Source: Saprospiraceae bacterium UBA3362
GTDB taxonomy: Bacteria; Bacteroidota; Bacteroidia; Chitinophagales; Saprospiraceae
DNA: 64,000 nt
NCBI GenBank assembly: GCA_002360455.1
Contig: DEQQ01000095.1
Location: 39,930 to 103,929, forward strand
Reading direction: 5' to 3'
The notes beneath the pieces were generated by a model. It saw only the letters and a program-made list of their open reading frames with translations, did no database searches and was not told the origin of the DNA. Below, piece after piece: positions 1-8,698 of this stretch. The position numbers were made by a program, and so were the translations under genes. Position 1 is the first letter of the stretch. Each line of letters opens with the position of its first letter.

Positions 1-382
1 GCAAGCTACAACAAAACATTTTAAATGCTTGATAAGTCATGCCGGACTTGTAAATAGTGTTTCTCAATGGGGAACTAGTGATGTTGTCATTGGTCGCGAA
101 TTTATGAATGGCTCAGTGCCTTGGGCAAACAGCCCTGTATGGAAAGAACAAAATCCTTTTAATTACTCAGCAAGGTTTCAAACTCCAATGTTGATCACAG
201 TTGGTGAACAAGATTTTAGAGTGCCATTAAATAATTCGATTGAAAATTTTACCATCCACCAACGTCTGAAAATTCCATCCAAACTGATTGTATTTCCTGA
301 AGAGAACCATTGGATCTTGAAAGCAGAAAACAGCAGATTTTTTTATAATGAAGTTCATGGTTGGCTGAAAAAATATTTATAA
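1..382 (+). CDS. S9 family peptidase, C-terminal fragment (cut by window edge)
   Basis: The reading frame is open to the left edge, so this is the 3' end of a longer gene whose start lies outside the window. The visible part is the end of an alpha/beta-hydrolase domain of the prolyl oligopeptidase (S9) family. The GEQDFRVPL segment supplies the catalytic Asp and the ENHWI segment the catalytic His; the Ser motif would lie upstream. The strand-turn after SHAGLVN is usual in dipeptidyl or acylaminoacyl peptidases of Bacteroidota. A TTG at base 29 is not a credible start because homology continues upstream of it. Family assignment is good; substrate and cellular location cannot be told from this fragment. 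A stem-loop with a T-run follows at 398-467. Confidence 0.85.
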   Translation, partial: QATTKHFKCLISHAGLVNSVSQWGTSDVVIGREFMNGSVPWANSPVWKEQNPFNYSARFQTPMLITVGEQDFRVPLNNSIENFTIHQRLKIPSKLIVFPEENHWILKAENSRFFYNEVHGWLKKYL

Positions 383-397
383 GAATGGATCATTTGC

Positions 398-467
398 ATT
401 CTCTAAGAATCAGTCCAAAATGAAAGTCTTTGATTTTATTTAGAGAATAGGAATTTCTTTTTTTTTT
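398..467 (+). terminator. Candidate intrinsic terminator after the S9 fragment
   Basis: A perfect 9-base inverted repeat (398-406 with 440-448) encloses a second 5-base pair (AATCA 408-412 with TGATT 431-435), and a run of ten T follows at 458-467. The stem is AT-rich and nine bases separate it from the T-run, so the call is moderate. Confidence 0.4.
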
Positions 468-491
468 GACACAATAAATTGTAATCTGTAT

Positions 492-1556
492 ATGAAGCTT
501 ATTCAATTATTTAGTGTAATCAATTTATTCTTCATAGTAAATGACGCTTGGACGCAAGCAGATTCTACCAAATCGTTAAGCTTTAATGCTTATGGCGAAC
601 TATACTACAGTTATGATTTTAGTGAACCCTACAATCATGAGAAAGCTCCCTATGTATATAATTACAAGCGGCACAATGAACTCAATGCAAACCTTTTATT
701 GCTTAGCTCAAAGTACAGAGAAACATCCTTGAGAGCTAACCTTGCATTGATGGCAGGAAACTATGCTCAATATAATTTGGCCTCTGAGGCAGATTGGGCA
801 AAATTTATTTATGAGGCAAATGTGGGAATTAAACTTTCCAAAAAATCAAATCTATGGTTAGATGTTGGTGTCATGCCTTCTCATATTGGTTTCGAATCTG
901 CAATCGGTGCAGATTGTTGGACCTTGACCAGAAGTATTATGGCAGACAATTCTCCTTATTATGAAACCGGGCTCAAGTTAGGATATATCAATCGCAATGA
1001 AAAATGGATGCTTTCTTTTCTTCTACTCAACGGTTGGCAACAGATCTCCAAAATGGATGCCTCGCAATATCCTTCTACTGGAATTCAAATCAATTATAAA
1101 CCAACTTCAAAATTATTACTGAACTACAGTAATTTTTTGGGATCGGTTCAGCCGGATGAGTTCAATTCCTTAAGAACTTATCATAACGTTTATATACAAT
1201 ATGATCCTTTTTCGAAACTTGGATTCTTAGCCGGTTTTGATATTGGGCAGGATTTGACCAAGGCCGGAACTTATTCAAACTGGACCACTGCTCTTATTAT
1301 TGTAAAATATAGTTTTTCAAATCAATGGAGAATAGCAGGAAGAGCTGAGTATTATTTGGACAAGGATAAATTGAATACCGCATACAATCCGGGCAAAGGA
1401 GTGTACCTTAGATCGCAATCAGTAAACTTAGATTATCAAATTTCAGGGAAATTGTTATGCAGATTTGAAGCTAAAGCAAACACTTCTTCTTTGGACAAGT
1501 TGACTAATCACATTACAAAAGCCATGATAACAGCAGGCTTAAGCTTAAAGATTTAG
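492..1556 (+). CDS. OmpL-like outer membrane beta-barrel porin
   Basis: 354 residues starting at an ATG with an N-terminal signal peptide (about residues 1-22, ending near AWTQA). The rest is alternating hydrophobic/polar strands with many aromatic residues, as in outer membrane barrels. Blocks such as EADWAKFIYEANVGIKL, MPSHIGFESAIG and SPYYETGLKLGY match the putative beta-barrel porin-2 (OmpL-like) family common in Bacteroidota. The likely role is general diffusion across the outer membrane; the specific solute is unknown. The gene stands alone between the S9 fragment and the efflux operon. The barrel class is firmer than the exact family. Confidence 0.78.
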   Translation: MKLIQLFSVINLFFIVNDAWTQADSTKSLSFNAYGELYYSYDFSEPYNHEKAPYVYNYKRHNELNANLLLLSSKYRETSLRANLALMAGNYAQYNLASEADWAKFIYEANVGIKLSKKSNLWLDVGVMPSHIGFESAIGADCWTLTRSIMADNSPYYETGLKLGYINRNEKWMLSFLLLNGWQQISKMDASQYPSTGIQINYKPTSKLLLNYSNFLGSVQPDEFNSLRTYHNVYIQYDPFSKLGFLAGFDIGQDLTKAGTYSNWTTALIIVKYSFSNQWRIAGRAEYYLDKDKLNTAYNPGKGVYLRSQSVNLDYQISGKLLCRFEAKANTSSLDKLTNHITKAMITAGLSLKI

Positions 1557-1635
1557 TCCTTATAAACATAATTTGTATTTGTCCTTTAACCCCATAGTTT
1601 AGCTGCTATTCTGTTGAGTAGAAATTGCTGTGGAT

Positions 1636-1667
1636 TTTTAAGTTTTTATTGAACAAAAAACTTAAAA
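1636..1667. repeat. AT-rich 12-bp inverted repeat between porin and tolC-like gene
   Basis: Bases 1636-1647 and 1656-1667 are perfect reverse complements around an 8-base loop. The stem has only one G:C pair. It could be a weak bidirectional terminator after the porin or simply AT-rich sequence; no clean T-run follows. Confidence 0.35.
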
Positions 1668-1711
1668 TTAAGTTTCTATAGTTCTAGTACCTCAATATTT
1701 TTTAGAAGATC

Positions 1712-1727
1712 GGTATTCATTCATACC
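1712..1727. promoter_or_regulatory. Short inverted repeat abutting the tolC-like start codon
   Basis: GGTAT-tcattc-ATACC ends at base 1727 and the ATG starts at 1728. The position suits either a repressor operator or an RNA hairpin occluding the start. A five-base arm is short and can arise by chance. Confidence 0.25.
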
Positions 1728-3014
1728 ATGAAATGTTTCAATCAGTTTGCCATCAGAATAATCTGTATTCTTCAGTTTATTGGTGGTTTATCGTATTCGC
1801 AGGAGGCTTATACCTTAGCAGAATTACTCAATAAAGCAGTACAATCTCATCCCACTGCTCAAGCCAAGCATCTACTCGATAAACTTCAAAGCTTGCAGGT
1901 AAAAAATATTCAAACTAATTTTTGGCCACAGGCAACAATCCAAGCTCAAGCAACATTACAAAACGAGGTTTCTCATTTTCCAATTCAGTTGCCCAACATT
2001 ATAGTTCAAGAATTGGCGAAGGATCAGTACCGAGCCATTGCAGATATTCAACAGCTGATATACGATGGAGGCCTGGTCTCCAATCAAAAAAAAATAGTAG
2101 AGGCACAAAGCAATGTGGAACAAGCAAAACTGGAAGTAGAACAATATAAGATCAAAGAAAAAGTGATCCAACTTGTTGTACAACGGCACAGTATTCAAGC
2201 TCAGTTAGAAACCATTTTATTATTAGGAAAAGATTTGAAAAAAAATCATGATAAAGTTTCTGCCCAAATAAAATCCGGCCTGATGATTCAAGCTGCATTG
2301 TATCAATTGGAAGTAGAAATGATCAAGGCAGATCAGAAAAAAACAGAACTAAATAATTATTCAAAGACATTGTCAGATGCCATTTCTATACTTACTTATT
2401 ATCCCATTTTAGCTAATACAAAAATTATCATACCGACCAATGTCGAGAATATCCTGGATAATGAAGATAAAAGACCAGAACTTAAGTTGTTTGCAGCTCA
2501 AGAACATTGGATTGCTAAATCAAAGACAGCTTTGTTTTCAAAAAAAATGCCTAGACTGTCTGCCTTTCTTCAAGCAGGATATGGGAGGCCGGGATTGAAT
2601 GTTTTATCCAATTCATTTGATCCTATTTTGTTGGGAGGATTGAGGACACAATGGTCAATAAGTCCTTTTTATACTTACAAGAGAGAAAAGGAAATTTGGA
2701 ACTTGCAATCAGAACAAATTAAGATTCAAAAAAACAGCTTCGACCTACAACAAAATTTGAATAAAACTCAATTTCTTAATGAAATTTCCAAGCTCAAGCT
2801 TTTAATTGAACAAGATCAAAAAATAATAGAACTGAGAGAAAAAATAAAAAATACAGCAGAGTCACAACTTTATTCAGGAGTGCTCACCAGTGCTGAGTTT
2901 GTTAGAGAACTTAATGCATTGGATCAAGCAAGGCAGATGCTGATTCTGCATCAATCACAACTTACCGGAACTTATATTCTTTATCACAACTCATTGTCCC
3001 ATGACTTCCGTTAG
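1728..3014 (+). CDS. TolC-family outer membrane efflux channel
   Basis: 428 residues with a signal peptide ending near residue 24. Two long alpha-helical repeats follow, rich in Gln, Lys and Leu (for example the stretch after ALLNKAVQSHPTAQAKHLL and the one around residues 330-400), which is the TolC/OEP layout. It should form the outer membrane and periplasmic tunnel through which the downstream ABC exporter discharges its substrate. It is the first gene of a six-gene operon, and its last 14 bases overlap the adaptor gene, implying translational coupling. No T9SS tail is present, as expected for an integral outer membrane protein. Confidence 0.9.
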   Translation: MKCFNQFAIRIICILQFIGGLSYSQEAYTLAELLNKAVQSHPTAQAKHLLDKLQSLQVKNIQTNFWPQATIQAQATLQNEVSHFPIQLPNIIVQELAKDQYRAIADIQQLIYDGGLVSNQKKIVEAQSNVEQAKLEVEQYKIKEKVIQLVVQRHSIQAQLETILLLGKDLKKNHDKVSAQIKSGLMIQAALYQLEVEMIKADQKKTELNNYSKTLSDAISILTYYPILANTKIIIPTNVENILDNEDKRPELKLFAAQEHWIAKSKTALFSKKMPRLSAFLQAGYGRPGLNVLSNSFDPILLGGLRTQWSISPFYTYKREKEIWNLQSEQIKIQKNSFDLQQNLNKTQFLNEISKLKLLIEQDQKIIELREKIKNTAESQLYSGVLTSAEFVRELNALDQARQMLILHQSQLTGTYILYHNSLSHDFR

Positions 3015-3954
3015 ACTTTATTTCTTTTTATTCATTTTGAACTTTATTTCTTGTAAAAAACAAGATTCAAAATTTGATGCAACAGGCGTCTTTGAAGCAG
3101 AAGAATTTATTGTTTCTGCGGAGACTGCCGGAAAAATAGTGGCAATGAATGTTGATCAAGGGGATCAAATTGAAAAAGGAATTTTATCTGTTAAAATTGA
3201 TACCACATCTCTTGGTTTACAATTGGATCAAGTTTTGGCTTCAAAGAAAGCATTGGGTAAAAAAACATTTCAAGTGGAACCTCAGGTTAGAATGATCCAG
3301 GATCAAATCAAAGTGCTTCAAGCTCAACTTTCAAATTTGCAAAAGGAGAAAAACAGATTTGAGGATTTGGTAAAAGCAGAAGCTGCACCCAAAAAACAAT
3401 TGGATGATATTATCGCACAAATGGATGTAGCCGCCAAGCAAATTCAGGTAAGTCGACAGCAAATCCTTGTACAGCAATCTACAGTCTCTACTCAAAACAG
3501 GAGTATTCTGAGTGAAATGGATCCAATCGACAAAAGAGTTGAGCAAATTCAAGATCAGATCCGGCGTTGCTCTGTGATAAATCCTGTCTCCGGAACAGTA
3601 CTTACACTATATGCTAAAGAAAATGAAGTTGTAGCTCCCGGCAAAGCCATTTACAAAATTGCTGACCTGCAAACTATGACATTGAAGGCCTATGTGCAAG
3701 GACCGCAACTTAACCAAATTCATATTGGACAAGAAGTTTCTGTTTTTATTGATTCCTCCAATAATCAATATCAAGAGTTCAAAGGCAAAATAAAATGGGT
3801 GAGTGAAGTGGCAGAATTTACTCCAAAGACCATAATGACTCAAGATGAACGAAACAACTTGGTTTATGCTATTAAAGTTGAAGTGCCCAACGAAAAGAAA
3901 TTGATTAAAATGGGTATGTATGGCGAGTTAAGTTGGAACTCACAAGCTAAATGA
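3001..3954 (+). CDS. HlyD/YbhG-type periplasmic adaptor lipoprotein
   Basis: 317 residues. The N-terminus has a lipobox with the acylated Cys at about residue 18 (NFISC), so the protein is probably a lipid-anchored adaptor. A barrel-sandwich half-motif (SAETAGKIVAMNVDQGDQIEKG) precedes a coiled-coil hairpin rich in Gln and Lys (about residues 70-185). The second half-motif (CSVINPVSGTVLTLY) and a beta-barrel domain follow. In E. coli the equivalent YbhG links the YbhFSR exporter to TolC. Overlaps of 14 bases upstream and 4 bases downstream indicate one transcript with coupled translation. Confidence 0.9.
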   Translation: MTSVRLYFFLFILNFISCKKQDSKFDATGVFEAEEFIVSAETAGKIVAMNVDQGDQIEKGILSVKIDTTSLGLQLDQVLASKKALGKKTFQVEPQVRMIQDQIKVLQAQLSNLQKEKNRFEDLVKAEAAPKKQLDDIIAQMDVAAKQIQVSRQQILVQQSTVSTQNRSILSEMDPIDKRVEQIQDQIRRCSVINPVSGTVLTLYAKENEVVAPGKAIYKIADLQTMTLKAYVQGPQLNQIHIGQEVSVFIDSSNNQYQEFKGKIKWVSEVAEFTPKTIMTQDERNNLVYAIKVEVPNEKKLIKMGMYGELSWNSQAK

Positions 3955-4880
3955 ACGCAATTGCAGTACAAGGTTTGAAGAAATCATATCTTCAAGGCAA
4001 GGAAACAATTTCAGCTTTGAAGGGCATTGACTTTTCTGTTCATCAAAATGAATTGTTTGGCCTTATTGGACCTGATGGAGCAGGCAAGACCAGTATTTTT
4101 AGAATTTTGACCTCCTTATTGCTTGCCGATGAAGGGGAAGCCTCTGTTTTTGGATTGGATGTTGTAAAGGACTTCAGGGCTTTGCGAAAAATTATTGGGT
4201 ATATGCCCGGGAAATTTTCTCTGTATCAGGATCTTACCATTCAAGAAAATTTAGAATTTTTTGCTACCATTTTTGAAACCACAATCGATCAGAATTATGA
4301 CATGATAAGAGATATTTATGTCATGTTGGAACCTTTCAAGAATCGGAGAGCAGGAAAACTTTCAGGGGGGATGAAGCAAAAATTGGCTTTGTGTTGTGCC
4401 TTAATTCACAAACCCAAAATCCTCTTTCTTGATGAACCCACTACAGGAGTGGATGCGGTTTCCAGAAAAGAATTTTGGGCTACTTTGAAAACCATCCAAC
4501 AATTGGGTATCAGTATTCTTGTGTCCACACCGTATATGGATGAAGCCATTTTGTGTGATCGAGTAGCTTTGATTCAGAATGGGGAAATTTTAGGATTGAA
4601 CACTCCCGAGGGAATTATTGATTCTTTCGATAGACCTCTTTATGAAGTTTTTACAAATGACAAATTTTCCACTCTTCAACAATTGCGAAAACTTGATATT
4701 ACAGATAAAATTTACCCCTTCGGAGAGAGTTTGCATTGGATAACTAACAATAATATTGAAGAGAAGTTAATTTCAGAATTGCAAAAAAGAAAGATCAGTA
4801 TAAGATTTATTCGAGCTGGAATTGAGGATGTATTTATCCATAAAATGTCAATAAAAGAGCATGAAGCAGAACTCCATTGA
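3951..4880 (+). CDS. ABC exporter ATPase, first-half YbhF equivalent
   Basis: 309 residues. Walker A is GPDGAGKTS (residues 40-48), the signature LSGGMKQ spans about 137-143 and Walker B with the catalytic Glu is FLDEP (D161, E162). The GPDGAGKT form with Asp after GP is typical of the first ATPase half of E. coli YbhF. The C-terminal tail of about 90 residues resembles that of drug-exporter ATPases. Together with the next gene it should energise the two permeases downstream. It overlaps the next ATPase gene by 20 bases. The substrate is unknown; hydrophobic drugs or cations are the usual guess for this family. Confidence 0.92.
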   Translation: MNAIAVQGLKKSYLQGKETISALKGIDFSVHQNELFGLIGPDGAGKTSIFRILTSLLLADEGEASVFGLDVVKDFRALRKIIGYMPGKFSLYQDLTIQENLEFFATIFETTIDQNYDMIRDIYVMLEPFKNRRAGKLSGGMKQKLALCCALIHKPKILFLDEPTTGVDAVSRKEFWATLKTIQQLGISILVSTPYMDEAILCDRVALIQNGEILGLNTPEGIIDSFDRPLYEVFTNDKFSTLQQLRKLDITDKIYPFGESLHWITNNNIEEKLISELQKRKISIRFIRAGIEDVFIHKMSIKEHEAELH

Positions 4881-5604
4881 AGTTAAGGATCTTACCAAAA
4901 AATTTGGTGATTTTGTAGCTGTAGATCATATCAGCTTTCAAGTTCAGCAAGGTGAAATTTTTGGATTTCTTGGAGCCAATGGTGCCGGCAAAACTACTGC
5001 GATGAAAATGCTTTGCGGGCTTAGTTTTCCTAGCTCTGGCTCTGCCAAAGTTGTTGGATTTGATGTATATAAAGAAGTAGATTTGATTAAAAAAAATATT
5101 GGCTATATGAGCCAAAAATTTTCTTTGTATGAAGATCTTACTATTGCAGAAAACATAAAATTTTATGGAGGAATTTATGGTTTGAGCCTGTCAGAAATTC
5201 AAATTCGGAAAAATAATTTATTGCACAAATTGCAGCTTTCTCATCAGGAGAAAACATTGGTGAGAGAGTTGCCGTGGGGCTGGAAACAGAAACTTAGTTT
5301 TAGTGTGTCTATGTTGCATAATCCGAAGATTGTTTTTTTGGATGAACCCACAGGAGGTGTAGATCCTGTGACTCGGAGAGAATTTTGGGAGTTGATTTAT
5401 GAAGCTGCTGCAGAAGATACTACTATTTTTGTAACTACCCATTATATGGATGAAGCGGAGTACTGTGATCGAATAAGCATAATGGTGGATGGTTCGATCA
5501 GGGAATTGGATTCTCCGACACAAATGAAACAGCGATATCAATGTCAAAGTATGGATGATGTATTCTTACTTTTGGCAAGAGATGCAAGAAGAAATGGGGA
5601 TTAG
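4861..5604 (+). CDS. ABC exporter ATPase, second-half YbhF equivalent
   Basis: 247 residues with Walker A GANGAGKTT (about 38-46) and Walker B FLDEP (D161, E162). The signature is LPWGWKQ (137-143) in place of LSGGxxQ. The same departure (LPxGWKQ) is known in the second half of E. coli YbhF, so this is a family trait and not decay. In this organism the two halves are separate overlapping genes instead of one fusion. The start ATG lies inside the preceding gene (20-base overlap), and a 42-base gap separates it from the first permease. The ATPase assignment is firm and the split-YbhF reading is good. Confidence 0.92.
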   Translation: MKQNSIEVKDLTKKFGDFVAVDHISFQVQQGEIFGFLGANGAGKTTAMKMLCGLSFPSSGSAKVVGFDVYKEVDLIKKNIGYMSQKFSLYEDLTIAENIKFYGGIYGLSLSEIQIRKNNLLHKLQLSHQEKTLVRELPWGWKQKLSFSVSMLHNPKIVFLDEPTGGVDPVTRREFWELIYEAAAEDTTIFVTTHYMDEAEYCDRISIMVDGSIRELDSPTQMKQRYQCQSMDDVFLLLARDARRNGD

Positions 5605-5646
5605 TATAAAATGATGAATTGAAAAATTAAGTTTGGAAAAAAAGAG

Positions 5647-6753
5647 ATGAAAACATTTTGGAGTTTTGTGAAAAAAGAAAGTCTACATATCCTCAGGGAT
5701 CCAAAGACTCTATTCATATTGCTCGGAATGCCATTAGCCCAGATTTTAATTTTTGGTTTTGCTCTTACGAATGAGGTAAAGAATTCTAAGTTGATTGTTG
5801 TTGACCAGTCAAAGGATGCCGAAAGCATAACGTTGATACAAAAAATTGACGCCAGCAAATATTTTGATATTCATTTTGCGGAAGTGGATCCAAATAAAAT
5901 TGATCAATTGTTTAAAGCTTCCAAGGCAAAAATTGCCTTAATTATTTCTTCAGGATTCAGCGGGCAATTATTGCATTCCCACTCGACATCGGTCCAAATT
6001 ATTTGTGATGCATCAGATCCAAATACAGCTACAGCACAAAGCAATTATTTATCGGCTATCATAGGAGACTATCAGAAATCTTTGCTCAGCAGAGGTTCAT
6101 TGCCTATGACAATAAAACCTGAAGTCAGAATGTTGTACAATCCACAGTTAAAAGGAGTATATAATTTTGTTCCGGGTGTAATGGCAATGATTCTTTTGCT
6201 TATCTGCACATTGATGACATCTGTGTCTATAGTTAAAGAAAAGGAGCTGGGGACTATGGAAGTCCTTTTAACTTCGCCGCTTAGACCGGCATTGATCATT
6301 GCCGGCAAGGTGATCCCTTATCTTGTATTGTCTATGGGAAATATCTCTACAATTTTATTGCTCAGTTATTTTGTTTTCGATATGCCGGTTCAGGGAAGTA
6401 TATTGTTGCTTTATTTTTGCAGCTTCATCTTTATATTGACGGCACTAATTTTAGGAGTATTGATAAGCACCATCACAGACTCGCAGATGACGGCAATGTT
6501 TATTTCCATGGTGGGAATGTTTTTGCCTACCATCATGTTAAGTGGGTTTATGTTTCCAATAGAAAATATGCCAAAGCCGCTTCAATTCGTTTCCAATATT
6601 GTACCCGCCAAGTACTATTATATTATGGTAAAAAATGTAATGATCAAAGGATTGGGCTTTGCCGGAATTTATAAGGAACTTGCTAAACTGTTTTTGCTGA
6701 TGAGTTTTTTTCTTATCATGTCAATCCGTAAATTTAAAATTCGGCTGGCATGA
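5647..6753 (+). CDS. ABC-2 type permease (YbhS/YbhR-like), first subunit
   Basis: 368 residues. One N-terminal membrane helix (about 20-40) is followed by a large extracytoplasmic domain (to about residue 170) and five C-terminal helices, the standard ABC2_membrane_3 layout. The cytoplasmic coupling region carries the conserved SIVKEKELGTMEVLLTSPLRP block (about residues 196-216). It pairs with the following permease to form the membrane channel of the exporter. A purine-rich AAAGAG lies just before the ATG. Its last four bases overlap the next gene. Confidence 0.9.
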   Translation: MKTFWSFVKKESLHILRDPKTLFILLGMPLAQILIFGFALTNEVKNSKLIVVDQSKDAESITLIQKIDASKYFDIHFAEVDPNKIDQLFKASKAKIALIISSGFSGQLLHSHSTSVQIICDASDPNTATAQSNYLSAIIGDYQKSLLSRGSLPMTIKPEVRMLYNPQLKGVYNFVPGVMAMILLLICTLMTSVSIVKEKELGTMEVLLTSPLRPALIIAGKVIPYLVLSMGNISTILLLSYFVFDMPVQGSILLLYFCSFIFILTALILGVLISTITDSQMTAMFISMVGMFLPTIMLSGFMFPIENMPKPLQFVSNIVPAKYYYIMVKNVMIKGLGFAGIYKELAKLFLLMSFFLIMSIRKFKIRLA

Positions 6754-7868
6754 AAATGTTGAGATTTTTATTGGAGAAGGAATTTCATCAAATCCGCAGG
6801 AATCCGGCCATTTTAAGGATGATGTTTATCATGCCCATCATTCAATTAATTGTTTTGCCTTTTGCTGCAAATTATGAAGTAAAGGATGTGAAATTGGTTA
6901 TAGTTGACAATGATCATTCTTCCCTTTCAAGAGAAAGTATTCAGACTATAACAGCTTCAGGATATTTTCAATTGGTCAAGATGGCATCTTCTTATAATGA
7001 GGCTCTTGGATGGATTGAAAGCGATGAAGCAGATTTGATTTTAGAATTTCCAAATAAGGCCGAGGAAATGTTAATTCGAGAAGATCAAATCAGCATATAT
7101 TTGGCCGTAAACGCTATTAATGGGATGAAGGCAAATATTGGAGCATCTTATCTTCAGCAGATTCTTTCCAAAATCAATGCAAATGTAAGAGAGCAGTGGA
7201 TTACATTGCCAAGATATTTGCCGGAACCAATTATTGAAGTAAAAAAAAGTTTTTGGTATAATCGATTCATGGACTACAAACTTTTTATGGTACCCGGAAT
7301 TCTTACATTGCTGCTAACAATGATAGGGAGTTTTTTGGCCTCTCTTAATATTGTTAGAGAGAAGGAAATTGGGACCATAGAGCAGATCAATGTGACACCA
7401 ATTCCAAAAGGAATTTTTATCGCAGGAAAGTTAATTCCCTTTTGGTTGATGTCACAGATCGTTTTAGGTCTAGGATTATTGGTTGCAAGAGTAATTTATG
7501 GTATAGAATCTTGGCCGGTTTTAGCTTGGATTTATTTGTTCAATTCAATTTATATGCTGGCCATACTTGGCTTAGGATTATTTATATCTACCATTACTGC
7601 AAACCAGCAACAAGCGGTTTTGGTTTCTTTCTTTTTTATGATGGTATTTATTTTAATGAGTGGGCTTTATACATCGATAGACGCAATGCCCTATTGGGCT
7701 AGACTGGTAACGATGTTCAATCCTGTAAGTTATTATGTTGAGTTGATGCGGATGTTGATTATAAAAAGATCCGGTTTGCATGATATTCTTCCTTTTCTTT
7801 GGATTATGATTTTATTTGCTATATTTACACTGAGTATAGCTGTGTTGAATTACAAGAAGAGAGTGTAA
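6750..7868 (+). CDS. ABC-2 type permease (YbhR-like), second subunit
   Basis: 372 residues with the same topology as its upstream neighbour: one N-terminal helix, a periplasmic domain of about 130 residues and five C-terminal helices. The coupling motif IVREKEIGTIEQINVTPI lies near residues 205-225. The GTIEQ versus GTMEV difference separates the two permeases, matching the YbhR/YbhS pair. This is the last gene of the operon. No convincing terminator is visible before the DUF2461 gene 89 bases downstream, although a short T-run follows the stop codon. Confidence 0.9.
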   Translation: MKMLRFLLEKEFHQIRRNPAILRMMFIMPIIQLIVLPFAANYEVKDVKLVIVDNDHSSLSRESIQTITASGYFQLVKMASSYNEALGWIESDEADLILEFPNKAEEMLIREDQISIYLAVNAINGMKANIGASYLQQILSKINANVREQWITLPRYLPEPIIEVKKSFWYNRFMDYKLFMVPGILTLLLTMIGSFLASLNIVREKEIGTIEQINVTPIPKGIFIAGKLIPFWLMSQIVLGLGLLVARVIYGIESWPVLAWIYLFNSIYMLAILGLGLFISTITANQQQAVLVSFFFMMVFILMSGLYTSIDAMPYWARLVTMFNPVSYYVELMRMLIIKRSGLHDILPFLWIMILFAIFTLSIAVLNYKKRV

Positions 7869-7957
7869 TTTTTTTTTGTGAAATATGTCTTGGATTCATC
7901 AAAGCATATTGCTCGAAGTAATTTGTTCAATCTTTTTAGCCATTCATAATTGAGTAT

Positions 7958-8623
7958 ATGAGTTATTTTAGCCAAGAGTTCATTCAGTTTTTTATTGATC
8001 TGTCAAGACAAAATAATACGACTTGGTTTAACGAACATAGAGCTGAGTATGAAAAATTTGTCAAGAAACCATTTGCGGTTTTTGTTCAAGATTTAATTCA
8101 TCAAATCAACAAATACGATCCGGAGGTTGCAATCAAAGCCGGAGACGCAATCTTACGAATCAATAGAGACATTCGTTTTGCCAAGGACAAAACTCCTTAC
8201 AATACGCATATGGCCGCAGTCATTTCGAGAACCGGTCGCAAAGACAAATCTTACCCTGGAATTTATATCCAGTTTTCTTCTGAGAATATTTTGTTTTTTG
8301 GTGGTGCATATCAACCTGATAGCACTCATTTGGAAAAAATTCGAGAATTGATAGCAAATGATCTTAAGTCCTTTGCAAAATGTTATCAAAATAAAAAATT
8401 CGTTGAGAAATTTGGAATAATACAAGGCGAACAAAGCAAACGTCTATTGAAGAGTCAAATGAGTATTAAGGAAAAAGAGCCATTAATTGCAAATAAGCAA
8501 TTTTTTTGGAATGCAAGTTTGGAGTCTTCTTGGATAACGCAACCCAAGCTCATGGAAAAATTAATGGACTTCTACCTTGCCTCAAAGCCACTAAATGATT
8601 TTTTAGTCCAAGCTTGGAAATAA
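7958..8623 (+). CDS. DUF2461 family protein
   Basis: 221 residues. The N-terminal block with NNTTWFNEHRAEYEKFVKKP and the central RINRDIRFAKDKTPYNTH and IYIQFSSENILFFGGAYQP blocks are hallmarks of the DUF2461 (TIGR02453) family, found widely in bacteria and some fungi. The biochemical role is not established. There is no signal peptide or membrane segment, so it is probably cytoplasmic. It is monocistronic by spacing and convergent with the VanW-like gene. Family call firm, function unknown. Confidence 0.85.
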   Translation: MSYFSQEFIQFFIDLSRQNNTTWFNEHRAEYEKFVKKPFAVFVQDLIHQINKYDPEVAIKAGDAILRINRDIRFAKDKTPYNTHMAAVISRTGRKDKSYPGIYIQFSSENILFFGGAYQPDSTHLEKIRELIANDLKSFAKCYQNKKFVEKFGIIQGEQSKRLLKSQMSIKEKEPLIANKQFFWNASLESSWITQPKLMEKLMDFYLASKPLNDFLVQAWK

Positions 8624-8698
8624 TGTAATCTAATTTCTTGGGATAAAATGGAAACAAATCCCGAGCTTGTTTATTCAAATTTTATTGTATTCAAATTT

